The translations under genes and the position numbers were made by a program. The notes under the pieces are model-generated. The model saw nothing but the letters and a program-made list of their open reading frames with translations. It ran no database searches and had not been told where the DNA came from. A DNA stretch of 64,000 nt from Kordiimonas lipolytica (GTDB lineage: Bacteria; Pseudomonadota; Alphaproteobacteria; Sphingomonadales; Kordiimonadaceae), in NCBI RefSeq assembly GCF_001550065.1, contig NZ_LRUB01000013.1, forward strand, positions 22,911-86,910, written 5' to 3'. Shown piece after piece: positions 17,437-25,833 of this stretch (within the stretch, counting starts at the first letter, position 1; each line of letters opens with the position of its first letter).

Positions 17437-17808
17437 ATGCCCATCCTTGAATTTCAACACTATTGCGTCCTGTTGTTGGCGGCTTCCATTTCCTGCGCTT
17501 TGATGTCTATGATGCGCTCCATTCCGAAAGCCGTCAGGTATGCACTGGCAACACTAGCAGCTGTTGCAGCAATGCCTTTCGTTGCATCCAAGTTTTCAGG
17601 TGGGACCGACCCCTGGTTGCTTGTTGGGGCGATGATGTGGTTCCCATTTCCACTGGCCGTTTCTGTGTTGACAGATATGACTTTGGACAGGGTTTTGAAA
17701 AGACCGCGTGAGTTTGGCGATTACCTGAAAGGTGGAATTGTTGCTGGCGCTTTGGTGATAGCTGCCCTCATGGGTTTGGTGGTTTCCACCTCGGCAACAA
17801 CGGCCTAA
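17437..17808 (+). CDS. Small integral membrane protein of unknown function
   Basis: The 123-residue product has four hydrophobic segments (about 8-25, 35-53, 59-81 and 99-117) and charged loops (SIPKAVR; DRVLKRPREFGDYLKG), so it is probably an inner-membrane protein. No family is recognised. It begins six bases after the remnant ompA-like end, with a purine-rich GGGGAAGAG immediately before the ATG, and may be part of the same acquired cassette. Confidence 0.5.
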   Translation: MPILEFQHYCVLLLAASISCALMSMMRSIPKAVRYALATLAAVAAMPFVASKFSGGTDPWLLVGAMMWFPFPLAVSVLTDMTLDRVLKRPREFGDYLKGGIVAGALVIAALMGLVVSTSATTA

Positions 17809-17906
17809 TAGCGGAAGAAAACTGGGACTTAAAACTAACCTAATGGTCTATTCGCGTGTGCGGCGAGGGGTGATAGGCTCCCTCTAGGCAAGCGGAGAGG
17901 ATTTTC

Positions 17907-18908
17907 ATGATCACGCGACTATTGAGCCTTGTGCTTTTCCTTGCTGTCGCGCCTGCGGCGGCGGCGCAGATTGACGATATCGCCGCGAAGATGCAGGCAG
18001 GGGAGTACAAAGGCATCACCGGCATGATGGTCAGCCGCGATGGTGAGATACTGGCGGAGGCCTACGCGCCCGGCAATAGCCCGGACAAGCGCCACGACAT
18101 CCGCTCTGCGACCAAAAGCATCACGGCGCTTCTGGTGGGGGAGCTGATCGAGGACGGCAGCCTCAAGTCCGTCAAGGTCAAGCTTTCGAAAATCCTGCCT
18201 GACGATTTCAAGCATATGCCGAAGGACGACCCCCGCCGCGATATCACGGTTGAGGATGCGCTGACCATGCGCACGGGCCTTGCCTGCAATGACTGGATAC
18301 CAGCCAGCGTGGGGCAGGAAGACAAAATGTACAAAACCCGCGACTGGGGCGCGTTCCTGTGGGCCTTGCCGATGGCCTATGAGCGGGGTGAGCATTTCAG
18401 CTATTGCACCGGCGGCGTGGTGTATTTGGGCCGCGTCATTGAAAAGCTCGCGGGCAAGCCCGTGCCAGACTATGCAGAAGAATGCCTGTTCGGCCCCATG
18501 GGGATCGAGGGCGCCAAGTGGGAGAAAACCCCCACGGGCCATACCGACACCGGCGGGCATCTGCGGCTGACGCTCCCTGACCTGCACCGCATTGGCGCGT
18601 TGGTTAGAAACGGCGGGGAAGGGCTGGTGGACCCCAAGTGGCTGAAGGAAGCCACATCAGAGAAGACCCACGTGTATGAGCGGAACGAGCGGTACGGTTA
18701 CTTGTGGTGGCTCAATAGCGGCATCGTCAAGGAACAGCCCATCAGCCTCGTGTACGCGCACGGCAACGGCGGCAATTTCATTTTTTATGTGCCTGAGCTG
18801 AATCTGGTCGCTGCCTTCACCGGCAAGAATTACGGCGACCGCAGCCAGTTCATCCCGATGCAGCTGCTGACCCGCGAGATCATCCCAAGCCTGATTGAAG
18901 CTGACTAG
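17907..18908 (+). CDS. Serine hydrolase, class C beta-lactamase-like
   Basis: A Sec signal peptide (MITRLLSLVLFLAVAPAAAA) leads a 333-residue protein of the penicillin-binding/esterase superfamily. The SxxK catalytic motif is RSATKSITALLVGELIEDG (about residues 66-84); the second motif appears as SYCTGGVVYLGRVIEKLAG, where the usual Tyr-x-Asn is Tyr-Cys-Thr; HGNGGNFIFYVP takes the place of the third motif. It is likely a periplasmic esterase or amidase; a true beta-lactamase is not implied. Its end overlaps the end of the convergent ABC transporter gene by four bases. Confidence 0.85.
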   Translation: MITRLLSLVLFLAVAPAAAAQIDDIAAKMQAGEYKGITGMMVSRDGEILAEAYAPGNSPDKRHDIRSATKSITALLVGELIEDGSLKSVKVKLSKILPDDFKHMPKDDPRRDITVEDALTMRTGLACNDWIPASVGQEDKMYKTRDWGAFLWALPMAYERGEHFSYCTGGVVYLGRVIEKLAGKPVPDYAEECLFGPMGIEGAKWEKTPTGHTDTGGHLRLTLPDLHRIGALVRNGGEGLVDPKWLKEATSEKTHVYERNERYGYLWWLNSGIVKEQPISLVYAHGNGGNFIFYVPELNLVAAFTGKNYGDRSQFIPMQLLTREIIPSLIEAD

Positions 18909-20689
18909 GCTGCATCACCGAACTGCAGGTCCGCGAGGCGTTTATAGAGGCCGCCTTTGGCCACCAGCTCATCATGCGTGCCTTCGGCAACAATCTTGCC
19001 GTCCTCTAACACGATGATGCGGTCCACTTTCTTGACCGTCGCAAGGCGGTGGGCGATCACCAGCGTGGTGCGGCCTTCCATCAGGTGCTCAAGCGCTTCC
19101 TGAACCTTCAGTTCCGATTCGGCGTCCAAAGCGCTTGTGGCTTCATCGAGGAGGAGGATCGGTGCATCACGGAGGATTGCGCGGGCGATGGCGATGCGCT
19201 GGCGCTGTCCGCCAGAAAGCCGTGTGCCGCGTTCGCCCAGGAAAGTATCGAAGCCGTTCGTGGCGCGCTCGACGAACTCGGTCGCCGCTGCCGCTTCAAC
19301 TGCCTGCCGGACTTCCTCGTCCGTTGCATCCTGCCGGCCATAGCGCACGTTCTCAGCAATCGTGTCAGCGAAGATGATGGTCTCCTGCGGCACGAATGCC
19401 AGATGTTCGCGGAAGGCTTTCGGGTCTGTCTGGGCGATATCAATGCCGTCCATCTTCACAGCTCCCGACTGCGGGTCGTAGAAACGAAGCAGCAGCTGCA
19501 GCACGGTGGACTTGCCCGCACCAGACGGGCCCACAAGCGCCACAGTCTCGCCCGCCTTCACATGCAGGTTGAAATTCTCCAGCGCTGCCACGTCCGGCTT
19601 GGTCGGATAATGGAATGTTACGTTATCGAAATGAATGTCACCTTCCACCTTGGCAGGCAGGGCCAAGGGCTGGTCTGGCGCCTTGATCTTGGCTTCGGCA
19701 GACAGCAGCTCCGCCAGACGCCCAGCCGCACCGGCGGCGCGCTGCAGCTCGCTATAGACCTCGGATAACGCCCCGAAGGCACCGGCCACAAACACAGCCC
19801 GCATGATGAAATCAAGCATCTGGCCGCCAGACATGGTGCCGGTCATCACATCCTGCGCGCCTTCATAAAGCACCAGCGCGATGGCGGAAAAGATCATGAA
19901 GATCATGATGAAGGTTAGGCCCGCGCGCACCTGGATGCGGCGTTTGGCAGCCCCGAAAGCGTCGTCTACCTGATCGCCAAACCTTCGGGCTTCCGTGCCT
20001 TCCTGCGTGAAGGCCTGCACGATGTTGAGGGCCGCGAGCGACTCGCCAGCCCGCGCGCCCACATCAGCCACCTTGTCCTGGCTGGTGCGCGACAGGGTGC
20101 GTACGCGCCGCCCCACAACGATGATGATGCCGAGAAGCAGTGGAATCACCAGCGCGATATAGCTCATCAGCTTGGGCGACATGACAAAAAGCCACACTGT
20201 GCCGATGACAGCGATCAGGAAATTCCTGATCCAGACCGAGACGGATGAGCCCACAATGGTTTGCACCAGCGTGGTGTCGGCCGTGAGGCGGGAGACGATC
20301 TCGCCGGGGCGGTTTTCCTCAAAGAATTCTGGCGACAGGGTGATCAGCCGCTCATAGACCGCCTTCCGTATGTCTGCGACAACCCGTTCGCCGATCCAGG
20401 TGACGAAGTAGAATCGGCAGGCGGTGGCGACAGCCATCACCACCACAATGGCAACGAAAATAAGGAAATAATCGTTTACTTTCTTGGCGTTGTCGCTTGA
20501 GAAGCCTTTGTCGACAATGTCGCCAAGGGCGGTTGGTACCACCAGGACCGTGCCTGCGGCGACCAGAAGAAAGAAACCAGCCAGTACCAGTTGCAGTTTG
20601 TAGGGGCGCACGAAAGACCAGAGCGTCCTCAGGTTCGCGAGCTTGCCTTTTGGCGGTTCGTGCTCGCTGCGGATGGTACTGTCTGACAT
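18905..20689 (-). CDS. ABC exporter, fused membrane and ATPase domains (MsbA-like)
   Basis: From the ATG at 20689 (MSDSTIRSEHEPPKG, with GGGAGC upstream) the protein has 594 residues. Residues 20-310 form a six-helix ABC exporter domain (LVLAGFFLLVAAGTVLV; YFLIFVAIVVVMAVAT). The nucleotide-binding domain has Walker A VGPSGAGKSTVLQLLLRF, signature LSGGQRQRIAIARAIL and Walker B ILLLDEATSALDAESE. It would act as a homodimeric half-transporter for a lipid, drug or peptide. Most relatives in alphaproteobacteria are annotated simply as multidrug/lipid exporters; the substrate is not readable here. Confidence 0.92.
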   Translation of the reverse strand: MSDSTIRSEHEPPKGKLANLRTLWSFVRPYKLQLVLAGFFLLVAAGTVLVVPTALGDIVDKGFSSDNAKKVNDYFLIFVAIVVVMAVATACRFYFVTWIGERVVADIRKAVYERLITLSPEFFEENRPGEIVSRLTADTTLVQTIVGSSVSVWIRNFLIAVIGTVWLFVMSPKLMSYIALVIPLLLGIIIVVGRRVRTLSRTSQDKVADVGARAGESLAALNIVQAFTQEGTEARRFGDQVDDAFGAAKRRIQVRAGLTFIMIFMIFSAIALVLYEGAQDVMTGTMSGGQMLDFIMRAVFVAGAFGALSEVYSELQRAAGAAGRLAELLSAEAKIKAPDQPLALPAKVEGDIHFDNVTFHYPTKPDVAALENFNLHVKAGETVALVGPSGAGKSTVLQLLLRFYDPQSGAVKMDGIDIAQTDPKAFREHLAFVPQETIIFADTIAENVRYGRQDATDEEVRQAVEAAAATEFVERATNGFDTFLGERGTRLSGGQRQRIAIARAILRDAPILLLDEATSALDAESELKVQEALEHLMEGRTTLVIAHRLATVKKVDRIIVLEDGKIVAEGTHDELVAKGGLYKRLADLQFGDAA

Positions 20690-20922
20690 GGGTGCTCCCT
20701 TGGGTGCTTCTGTGGTGCTTCTGTGGCTTTTGGTTTTGCTGATATAGGGACTGGTGCGCCATAATCCAATCAACGAATTTGGCACTCTTATAATGCGGTC
20801 ATGGGGGAAGATGAAAGGAAAGCGATCATTATTTTTGCGCCCTGAGCCAAAAAGAGCAGAAACAGCCTTGCATTCCCTGAAATATTGACCTATACGGACG
20901 CCTCGTTTTCGGAGGTATGACC

Positions 20923-21147
20923 ATGAAACAAGAAATTCATCCCGACTACCACACTATCAAAGTGGTAATGACTGACGGGACGACTTTTGAGACCCGCTCT
21001 ACTTGGGGCTCGGAAGGCGACACTATGACGCTTGAGATTGATCCTAAGTCGCACCCAGCATGGACTGGCGGCGCACGTCAGGTTCTTGAAGGCGGCCGCG
21101 TGGCTAAATTCAACAAGCGCTTCGGTGGCCTGTCGCTCAAGAAGTAA
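20923..21147 (+). CDS. rpmE: 50S ribosomal protein L31
   Basis: The ATG at 20923 ([20 protein letters not shown]) is seven bases after GGAGGT and matches the usual L31 start; another ATG six bases upstream is too close to the ribosome-binding site. The 74-residue protein has no cysteines, so it belongs to the zinc-independent form of L31. It ends [12 protein letters not shown] and is followed by a terminator at 21179-21202. Confidence 0.94.
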   Translation: MKQEIHPDYHTIKVVMTDGTTFETRSTWGSEGDTMTLEIDPKSHPAWTGGARQVLEGGRVAKFNKRFGGLSLKK

Positions 21148-21178
21148 GTCGTTCTCGACATTCAAGTTTTTCGGAAAA

Positions 21179-21202
21179 GGCGTCCAAATCGGGCGCCTTT
21201 TT
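21179..21202 (+). terminator. Terminator after rpmE
   Basis: GGCGTCC (21179-21185) pairs with GGGCGCC (21191-21197) with one G-T pair; TTTTT follows. Confidence 0.83.
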
Positions 21203-21213
21203 CATTTTCTCCC

Positions 21214-21242
21214 CTTGAAGGCCTGAAACTGCTCCCCACATA
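21214..21242 (+). promoter_or_regulatory. Heat-shock (sigma-32 type) promoter of hsp20
   Basis: CTTGAAG at 21214-21220 and CCCCACAT at 21234-21241 are separated by 13 bases. This matches the RpoH consensus (CTTGAAA, 11-16 bases, CCCCATnT) closely and lies about 95 bases before the hsp20 start. Confidence 0.78.
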
Positions 21243-21267
21243 TGAATTGTCCGGTCGCCGAATGCGG

Positions 21268-21338
21268 GGCCAGACGTGGAACCGACCCGGCAGATTTGCG
21301 GGTCACATATATCAGTCGCTTCAACTGGAGGACATGAA
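21268..21338 (+). promoter_or_regulatory. Structured 5' leader of hsp20, possible RNA thermometer
   Basis: Downstream of the heat-shock promoter the leader can form GACCCG/CGGGTC (around 21288-21307), then CAGT/ACTG (around 21313-21327) immediately next to GGAGG. Alphaproteobacterial small heat-shock genes often carry ROSE-type thermometers that mask the ribosome-binding site. The hairpin next to the site is short, so this is tentative. Confidence 0.35.
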
Positions 21339-21797
21339 ATGAGAAGTTTTGACCTTTCCCCCCTTATGCGCAGCACCGTCGGCTTCGATCATCTGAGCCG
21401 TTTGCTCGATTCGACCCTGAACACAGAAGGCGCCAGCGCATATCCGCCATACAATATCGAAAAGCTGAGCGAAGATGACTACCGAATCACCATGGCAGTC
21501 GCCGGTTTTTCGCCTGAAGAATTGAATGTCACCGTTCAGGAAGGCACGCTCTATATCTCTGGCAAGGGCCAGGAAGATGAAGAAGAGCGCCGGTTCTTGC
21601 ACAAGGGCATCGCAAAGCGCGCCTTCGAGCGCCGCTTCGAGCTCGCGGAAACCATCCGCGTTGGTGACGCCAAGTTTGAAAACGGTCTTCTTGAAATTGA
21701 ACTGAAGCGCGTGATCCCTGATCACAAGAAACCGCGTCAGGTCGAAATCCGCTCGACGGAAGCGAAGATGAAGACCATCGAGGCTGACGCCGCCTAA
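21339..21797 (+). CDS. Small heat-shock protein Hsp20/IbpA family
   Basis: The start at 21339 (MRSFDLSPLMRSTVGFD) follows GGAGGACATGAA; the ATG three bases upstream is out of frame. The 152-residue product has the IbpA-like N-terminus, an alpha-crystallin domain with YPPYNIEKLSEDDYRITMAVAGF and the signature FENGLLEIELKRVIP, and a C-terminal tail. It holds unfolded proteins for refolding by DnaK/ClpB. A sigma-32 promoter lies upstream and a hairpin terminator follows at 21813. Confidence 0.93.
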   Translation: MRSFDLSPLMRSTVGFDHLSRLLDSTLNTEGASAYPPYNIEKLSEDDYRITMAVAGFSPEELNVTVQEGTLYISGKGQEDEEERRFLHKGIAKRAFERRFELAETIRVGDAKFENGLLEIELKRVIPDHKKPRQVEIRSTEAKMKTIEADAA

Positions 21798-21812
21798 GGG
21801 CAGGCAAGCCTT

Positions 21813-21838
21813 GGCGCCCTGACCCCTTTCGGGGCGCC
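21813..21838 (+). terminator. Hairpin terminator after hsp20
   Basis: GGCGCCC (21813-21819) pairs with GGGCGCC (21832-21838), followed by a short GTTT. The weak T tract makes it less certain. Confidence 0.6.
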
Positions 21839-21881
21839 GTTTACCACAGTTTCCTCCACGACTCCTCGCTGTCGTGTACCT

Positions 21882-22175
21882 AACGTGAGAGCCGGACTTT
21901 TCCTCCCCCCCCCTAATCCCCCTGGCTCTCACGTTCTTTTATGTGCCTTGAAGAAAAGTCCTTCGCTGGCGCTCAGTGTACTTTCCTTCAGTTTCCATAA
22001 TGAGAAAACAAGCCTCGAGGCGGCTCTTCGCCTTGTTTTCGCTTGCCTTTGAAAAATCCGTCGTTCGACGGATTTCAAGATCAACACAGCAAAACTGAAA
22101 CGAAAACCGCTTTGAGGTTCAGTTTTTCAAATGGCTAGCGGGGAAAAGTACACCGAGGCGAAGCCGAGGGACTTT
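21882..22175. repeat. Cluster of five consecutive hairpins with inverted outer arms
   Basis: This intergenic stretch holds no gene. Hairpins seen in order: AACGTGAGAGCC/GGCTCTCACGTT (21882-21893 and 21924-21935, C-rich loop); AAAGT...CGCTG/CAGTG...ACTTT (21955-21984); GAAAACAAG/CTTGTTTTC (22004-22012 and 22032-22040); AAATCCGTCG/CGACGGATTT (22054-22075); AAAACTGAA/TTCAGTTTT (22091-22099 and 22118-22126); and AAAAGT...GGCGAAGCC...ACTTTTT (22144-22175). The second and last are also similar to each other in opposite orientation (both contain AAAGTCC...GTGTACTTT when read on matching strands). The layout is like a REP or MITE cluster. Confidence 0.7.
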
Positions 22176-22176
22176 T

Positions 22177-22371
22177 TCACGATTTAAAAAATGCTTCTGC
22201 AGCCGCCTTGCTGGAGCCCTTGGCGTCGAGCTCGCGCTTGGTGCGGGTGATCTCATGTTCAAGCCGGCTGATGCGCTCTTCAAGTTCATGGGCGCTCAGG
22301 GTCGAGAGGTCTTCCTTCTCCACAGCGGTCAGTGGGCTGTCTTTCTTGATGGGGAGATCGTCAAAATCCAT
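22177..22371 (-). CDS. DUF1192 family small protein
   Basis: With the start at 22371 (MDFDDLPIKK), preceded by AGGAGG, the product is 64 residues. The layout of an acidic N-terminus, LSTLSAHELEERISRLEHEITRTKREL helix and a short Ser/Ala tail ending AEAFFKS is that of DUF1192. The function is unknown. It is divergent from the quinone oxidoreductase gene, the pairing commonly seen in alphaproteobacteria, and the two share an 88-base promoter region. Confidence 0.85.
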   Translation of the reverse strand: MDFDDLPIKKDSPLTAVEKEDLSTLSAHELEERISRLEHEITRTKRELDAKGSSKAAAEAFFKS

Positions 22372-22459
22372 GGCGCATGCCTCCTGCCTTTTTTCACCTT
22401 TTACCTTGTATTCCTGCCTATCGCCCACAGATTAATTAGGCAAGCAGGGAGATGAATTC

Positions 22460-23440
22460 ATGAAAGCCGTAGAGATTACAACACCGGGTGGCCCGGACGT
22501 TTTGAAGCCATGTGAGCGCGAGACACCAGTGGCAGGAGAGGGCGAAATCCTGATTCGCGTGGAAGCCGCAGGTGTGAACCGGCCTGACGTGGTGCAGCGG
22601 CTTGGCCGCTATCCGGCCCCGCCGGGCGCAAGCGATATACCCGGCCTTGAAGTGGCGGGCGAAGTAGTGGCGTTGGGTGCTGGCACTGAGGGCTTCAAAG
22701 TGGGCGACAAGGTCTGCGCGCTGGTGCCGGGCGGCGGATACGCGGAATTTTGCACGGCAAACGCCGCCTGCGCGATGCATGTTCCGAAGGGCTTTTCCAT
22801 GGTGCAAGCTGCGGCGATCCCGGAAACCTATTTTACCGTCTGGTCCAACCTGTTTGACCGCGCGGGCCTGACAGAGGGCGAAACGCTTCTGGTGCATGGT
22901 GGGTCATCGGGCATTGGTTCCACGGCCATTCAGTTGGCGAAGGCGTTCGGTGCGAAGGTGATTACGACCGTGGGCAATGCTGAAAAAGCTGACTTCTGCA
23001 CGAAGTTGGGCGCGGATGTGTTGGTGAATTACCGCGAGGATGATTTTGTCGAAGCCGTGAAAGACTTCACGGGCGGGGTGGGCGTGAATGTGGTGCTCGA
23101 TATGGTGGGCGGCGATTATATCGCCAAAAACATCGAGTGCCTGGCCGTAGAAGGCCGCCATGTGTCCATTGCCTTTCTGCAGGGGCCGCAGGTTGACGTG
23201 AATATGCTGCCGGTGATGCTGAAGCGCCTGGTGCTGACTGGCAGCACGCTTCGGGCGCGCGACAATAGCTTCAAGGGTGCGATCGCTCGGGCATTGCAGG
23301 CACAGGTCTGGCCGCTGATGGAAGCGGGCAAAGTGGCGCCTGTGATTGATTCGGTTTACCCGCTGGAGCAGGCATCTGAGGCCCACGCACGCATGGAGAC
23401 CAGCCAGCATATGGGCAAAATCATGCTTGAGGTGGCCTAA
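22460..23440 (+). CDS. NAD(P)H:quinone oxidoreductase, zinc-independent MDR family (PIG3-like)
   Basis: The 326-residue protein has the medium-chain reductase plan: MKAVEITTPGGPDVLKP at the start, PGLEVAGEVVALG in the GroES-like domain without the zinc-ligand cysteines, and the Rossmann motif LVHGGSSGIGSTAIQLAKAFGAKVI at about residue 145. It ends with HARMETSQHMGKIMLEV, typical of the PIG3-like subgroup. It would reduce quinones using NADPH. It is divergent from the DUF1192 gene. Confidence 0.92.
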   Translation: MKAVEITTPGGPDVLKPCERETPVAGEGEILIRVEAAGVNRPDVVQRLGRYPAPPGASDIPGLEVAGEVVALGAGTEGFKVGDKVCALVPGGGYAEFCTANAACAMHVPKGFSMVQAAAIPETYFTVWSNLFDRAGLTEGETLLVHGGSSGIGSTAIQLAKAFGAKVITTVGNAEKADFCTKLGADVLVNYREDDFVEAVKDFTGGVGVNVVLDMVGGDYIAKNIECLAVEGRHVSIAFLQGPQVDVNMLPVMLKRLVLTGSTLRARDNSFKGAIARALQAQVWPLMEAGKVAPVIDSVYPLEQASEAHARMETSQHMGKIMLEVA

Positions 23441-23652
23441 GGCGTATCCAGTAGGCCGAAAGCTGCCTGAAAGGGGATAAAATCTGGCCTTTTGACCATG
23501 TTTCGCCATGACAGAGGCCTTTCTACCTGTTACACATGGCGTGGGAGGAATTTCTCTCCCCCCTTTCAGGAAAAACATGGATCCAGAGAGGGCAGGTAGG
23601 CGGCACCGCTTATCTGGGCGAAGAGGAATTTCCGTAAACAAGGGATAACGGG

Positions 23653-24330
23653 ATGACACAACCTTTGATGCCGATGGCCACCGCTGTATGGCTGGTGGAT
23701 AACACGGCGCTTACATTCAAGCAGATTGCCGAATTCTGCCAGTTGCACGAACTTGAAGTTCAGGGCGTTGCAGACGGCACTGTTGGCATGAACATTGTGG
23801 GGCAGGATCCAACGGCCAGCGGCCAGCTGACGTGGGACGAGATCAACCGCTGCCAGGCAGATGCGAAAGCATCGCTGGTGCTCAGTGAAGATGATGTGAA
23901 AGCGGTTCCGCGCACAAAGGGCCCGCGCTATACGCCGGTGTCCAAGCGTCAGGACAAGCCAGACGCGATCGCTTGGCTCGTGCGCAATCACCCAGAGCTT
24001 TCAGACCTGCAGATCAGCCGCCTGGTGGGTACCACCAAGCCGACAATCAGCGCGATCCGTGAACGCAGCCACTGGAACATCCAGAATATCAAGCCGCAGG
24101 ACCCGGTTGGCCTGGGCCTTTGCAAGCAGATTGAGCTTGATGAAGCTGTGCGCCAGGCTGCTGCCCGCCGCGACAAGGCTGCTGCAAAGTCCGGTGAAGC
24201 CCCGGCTGAAGCTGCAGAAGCGCCAGTCGAGGCTCCAGTTGAAGCGCCGGTGGAAGCCGCTCCGGAAAAAGAGCTGACGGCAGCTGACGTATTTGGTGAA
24301 GCGCCTGCTGAGGACGCTGACAAAGAATAA
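23653..24330 (+). CDS. trcR: DUF1013 cell-cycle transcriptional regulator (TrcR-like)
   Basis: The 225-residue product has the DUF1013 core: MATAVWLVDNTALTFKQIA, a helix-turn-helix-like LSDLQISRLVGTTKPTISAIRERSHWN (about residues 115-140), and NIQNIKPQDPVGLGLCKQIELDEAV. DUF1013 is confined to alphaproteobacteria, and the Caulobacter member TrcR acts with the cell-cycle regulatory network. A low-complexity tail of Glu-Ala-Pro repeats (about 178-215) precedes a short acidic end. It is monocistronic with a strong terminator. Confidence 0.9.
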   Translation: MTQPLMPMATAVWLVDNTALTFKQIAEFCQLHELEVQGVADGTVGMNIVGQDPTASGQLTWDEINRCQADAKASLVLSEDDVKAVPRTKGPRYTPVSKRQDKPDAIAWLVRNHPELSDLQISRLVGTTKPTISAIRERSHWNIQNIKPQDPVGLGLCKQIELDEAVRQAAARRDKAAAKSGEAPAEAAEAPVEAPVEAPVEAAPEKELTAADVFGEAPAEDADKE

Positions 24331-24365
24331 AACCTGACATTCGGGTGAAAGCCATCAGGGCAAAC

Positions 24366-24398
24366 AAAAAGCGCGAGGACCTGCCTCGCGCTTTTTTT
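24366..24398 (+). terminator. Strong terminator after trcR
   Basis: GCGCGAGG (24371-24378) pairs with CCTCGCGC (24384-24391); five A residues precede and seven T residues follow, so it may also serve the minus-strand YdcH gene. Confidence 0.9.
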
Positions 24399-24415
24399 GT
24401 TCTATCTATTTGCCG

Positions 24416-24583
24416 TTAGTGCCTGACCAGGCGGGTCATTTCTTCTTTCAGGCGGAGTTTCTGCTTCTTAAGCTGTGCTATTCGTATCGTATCGGGGCAC
24501 GGCCTGTGTTCTTCCCGGGTGATGATCTCTTCAATTTCAGCATGTTTCGCGTTCAAGGTATTCACATGCGACTGTAGGTTCAT
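24416..24583 (-). CDS. YdcH/DUF465-type small protein
   Basis: A 55-residue reading frame starts at 24583 (MNLQSHVNTLNAKHAEIEEI) with GGAG upstream and ends LKKQKLRLKEEMTRLVRH. This is the helical-hairpin pattern of the DUF465/YdcH family: a first helix with His-x-x-Leu-x-x-Glu, then LKKQKLxLKEEMxRL. The function is unknown. It is divergent from ubiX; a second member lies at 25834-26031, so the two bracket ubiX and the TIGR02444 gene. Confidence 0.85.
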   Translation of the reverse strand: MNLQSHVNTLNAKHAEIEEIITREEHRPCPDTIRIAQLKKQKLRLKEEMTRLVRH

Positions 24584-24739
24584 TCCCGCACTCCTTTTGT
24601 TACGATTTTAAGACACTTCCATGAGACCAAAAGGTGGGGCTTTTGTCACGGAAAACATTTGCGCCTGACCACTTGTCCTGTATCTTCGGGCACTTAGCAA
24701 ATCGCCGGAAAACCGCCAATTGAAGGATTATTGCGCCAA

Positions 24740-25312
24740 ATGGCAGAGACTCGAAAGAAAAGGTTGATTGTTGCCATCACAGGCGCCAGTGGTGTGGCCT
24801 ACGGCGTGCGGGCGCTTGAGCTTCTGGCGGACCTGGATGTGGAACGCCATCTGGTGATGTCCAAGGCGGGTGAACGTACCCTTCTTGAGGAAACGGACTA
24901 TAGCGTGCGTGAGGTGCAAGCTATGGCGGATGTGCTCTATCCGGCGAAGGATATTGGTGCAGCGATCGCCAGCGGGTCTTTCCGCACCATGGGCATGCTG
25001 ATTGCGCCGTGTTCCATTAAGACCATGGGGGAAATACGCACCGGGATTACCTCCAGCCTGGTCAGCCGTGCGGCGGACGTGATTCTGAAGGAGCGCAAGC
25101 GCCTTGTGCTGATGGTGCGGGAAACGCCTTTGCATACCGGGCATCTGCGCACCATGACCGCGCTGAGCGAGATGGGCGCGATAATCGCCCCGCCTGTGCC
25201 AAGCCTTTACGCCAAACCGGCGAGCATCGACGAGATGGTGACCTACACGGCCGCCCGCGCGCTTGACCTGTTTGACCTGGAAGTGGAAGGCCTTAACCGC
25301 TGGGGCCAATAG
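24740..25312 (+). CDS. ubiX: Flavin prenyltransferase UbiX
   Basis: The 190-residue product from the ATG at 24740 has the UbiX motifs LIVAITGASGVAYGVRALELL (FMN-binding), IASGSFRTMGMLIAPCSIKTMGEI, and RKRLVLMVRETPLHTGHLRTM. UbiX attaches a dimethylallyl group to FMN to make the cofactor of UbiD decarboxylase in ubiquinone synthesis. A TTG at 24731 sits nearer to GAAGGA, so either start is possible. No ubiD is in the window. Confidence 0.95.
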   Translation: MAETRKKRLIVAITGASGVAYGVRALELLADLDVERHLVMSKAGERTLLEETDYSVREVQAMADVLYPAKDIGAAIASGSFRTMGMLIAPCSIKTMGEIRTGITSSLVSRAADVILKERKRLVLMVRETPLHTGHLRTMTALSEMGAIIAPPVPSLYAKPASIDEMVTYTAARALDLFDLEVEGLNRWGQ

Positions 25313-25318
25313 CTGGCT

Positions 25319-25792
25319 TTACTTAGGCGTTTTCGGTGCCTTGAGCTTGCCGCCGCAAATCTGCAGATAGCTGCTGACGCAGGGCCATACGTCGCGGGCG
25401 TGGCCTGATTTTACAGGCGGGCGTATGAGGCACTTCAGAAGCGCGCGTTGCTCGGCCTGTTCCATCGCCAGTTCTTCTGCCTTGGCGTCTTCGTAGCCGT
25501 CCTGCCCCCTAAGGGCCTTCCGTGCCATGCGCAGCGGGGCCAGGCGCTCGCGCTGCCACCAGTCTGCGGCTTCCAAGAGCATATCCCAGTTATCTGCCGC
25601 CGGGCGTACGCCGTGATCGTCCATCCATAGGCACAGCAGCAGTAGGTTTACGTCCGCGCCAAGGCTGTCCTGGGCCTCAAGGCAGGCTTCCTGCATCGGG
25701 GCGTGGGCATAGGTCCCGCAGGCGAAATTCCAAAAATCGTCCGGCGTGGGCCACGCGGTTGCTGCCTTTGCTTCTATGTCGGCGTCTGCCAT
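25319..25792 (-). CDS. TIGR02444 family protein
   Basis: Starting at 25792 (MADADIEAKAATAW), the 157-residue protein has the family pattern FWNFACGTYAHAPMQEACLEAQDSLGADVNLLLLCLWMDDHG followed by an Arg-rich helix (ERLAPLRMARKALRG). It is a conserved proteobacterial family of unknown function, with no signal peptide or membrane helix. It is convergent with ubiX (six bases apart) and divergent from the second YdcH-like gene (41 bases). Confidence 0.85.
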   Translation of the reverse strand: MADADIEAKAATAWPTPDDFWNFACGTYAHAPMQEACLEAQDSLGADVNLLLLCLWMDDHGVRPAADNWDMLLEAADWWQRERLAPLRMARKALRGQDGYEDAKAEELAMEQAEQRALLKCLIRPPVKSGHARDVWPCVSSYLQICGGKLKAPKTPK

Positions 25793-25833
25793 GCTATAAC
25801 CACCCCAGTTCAAATGAGTTTTGGGGCCAGTAT

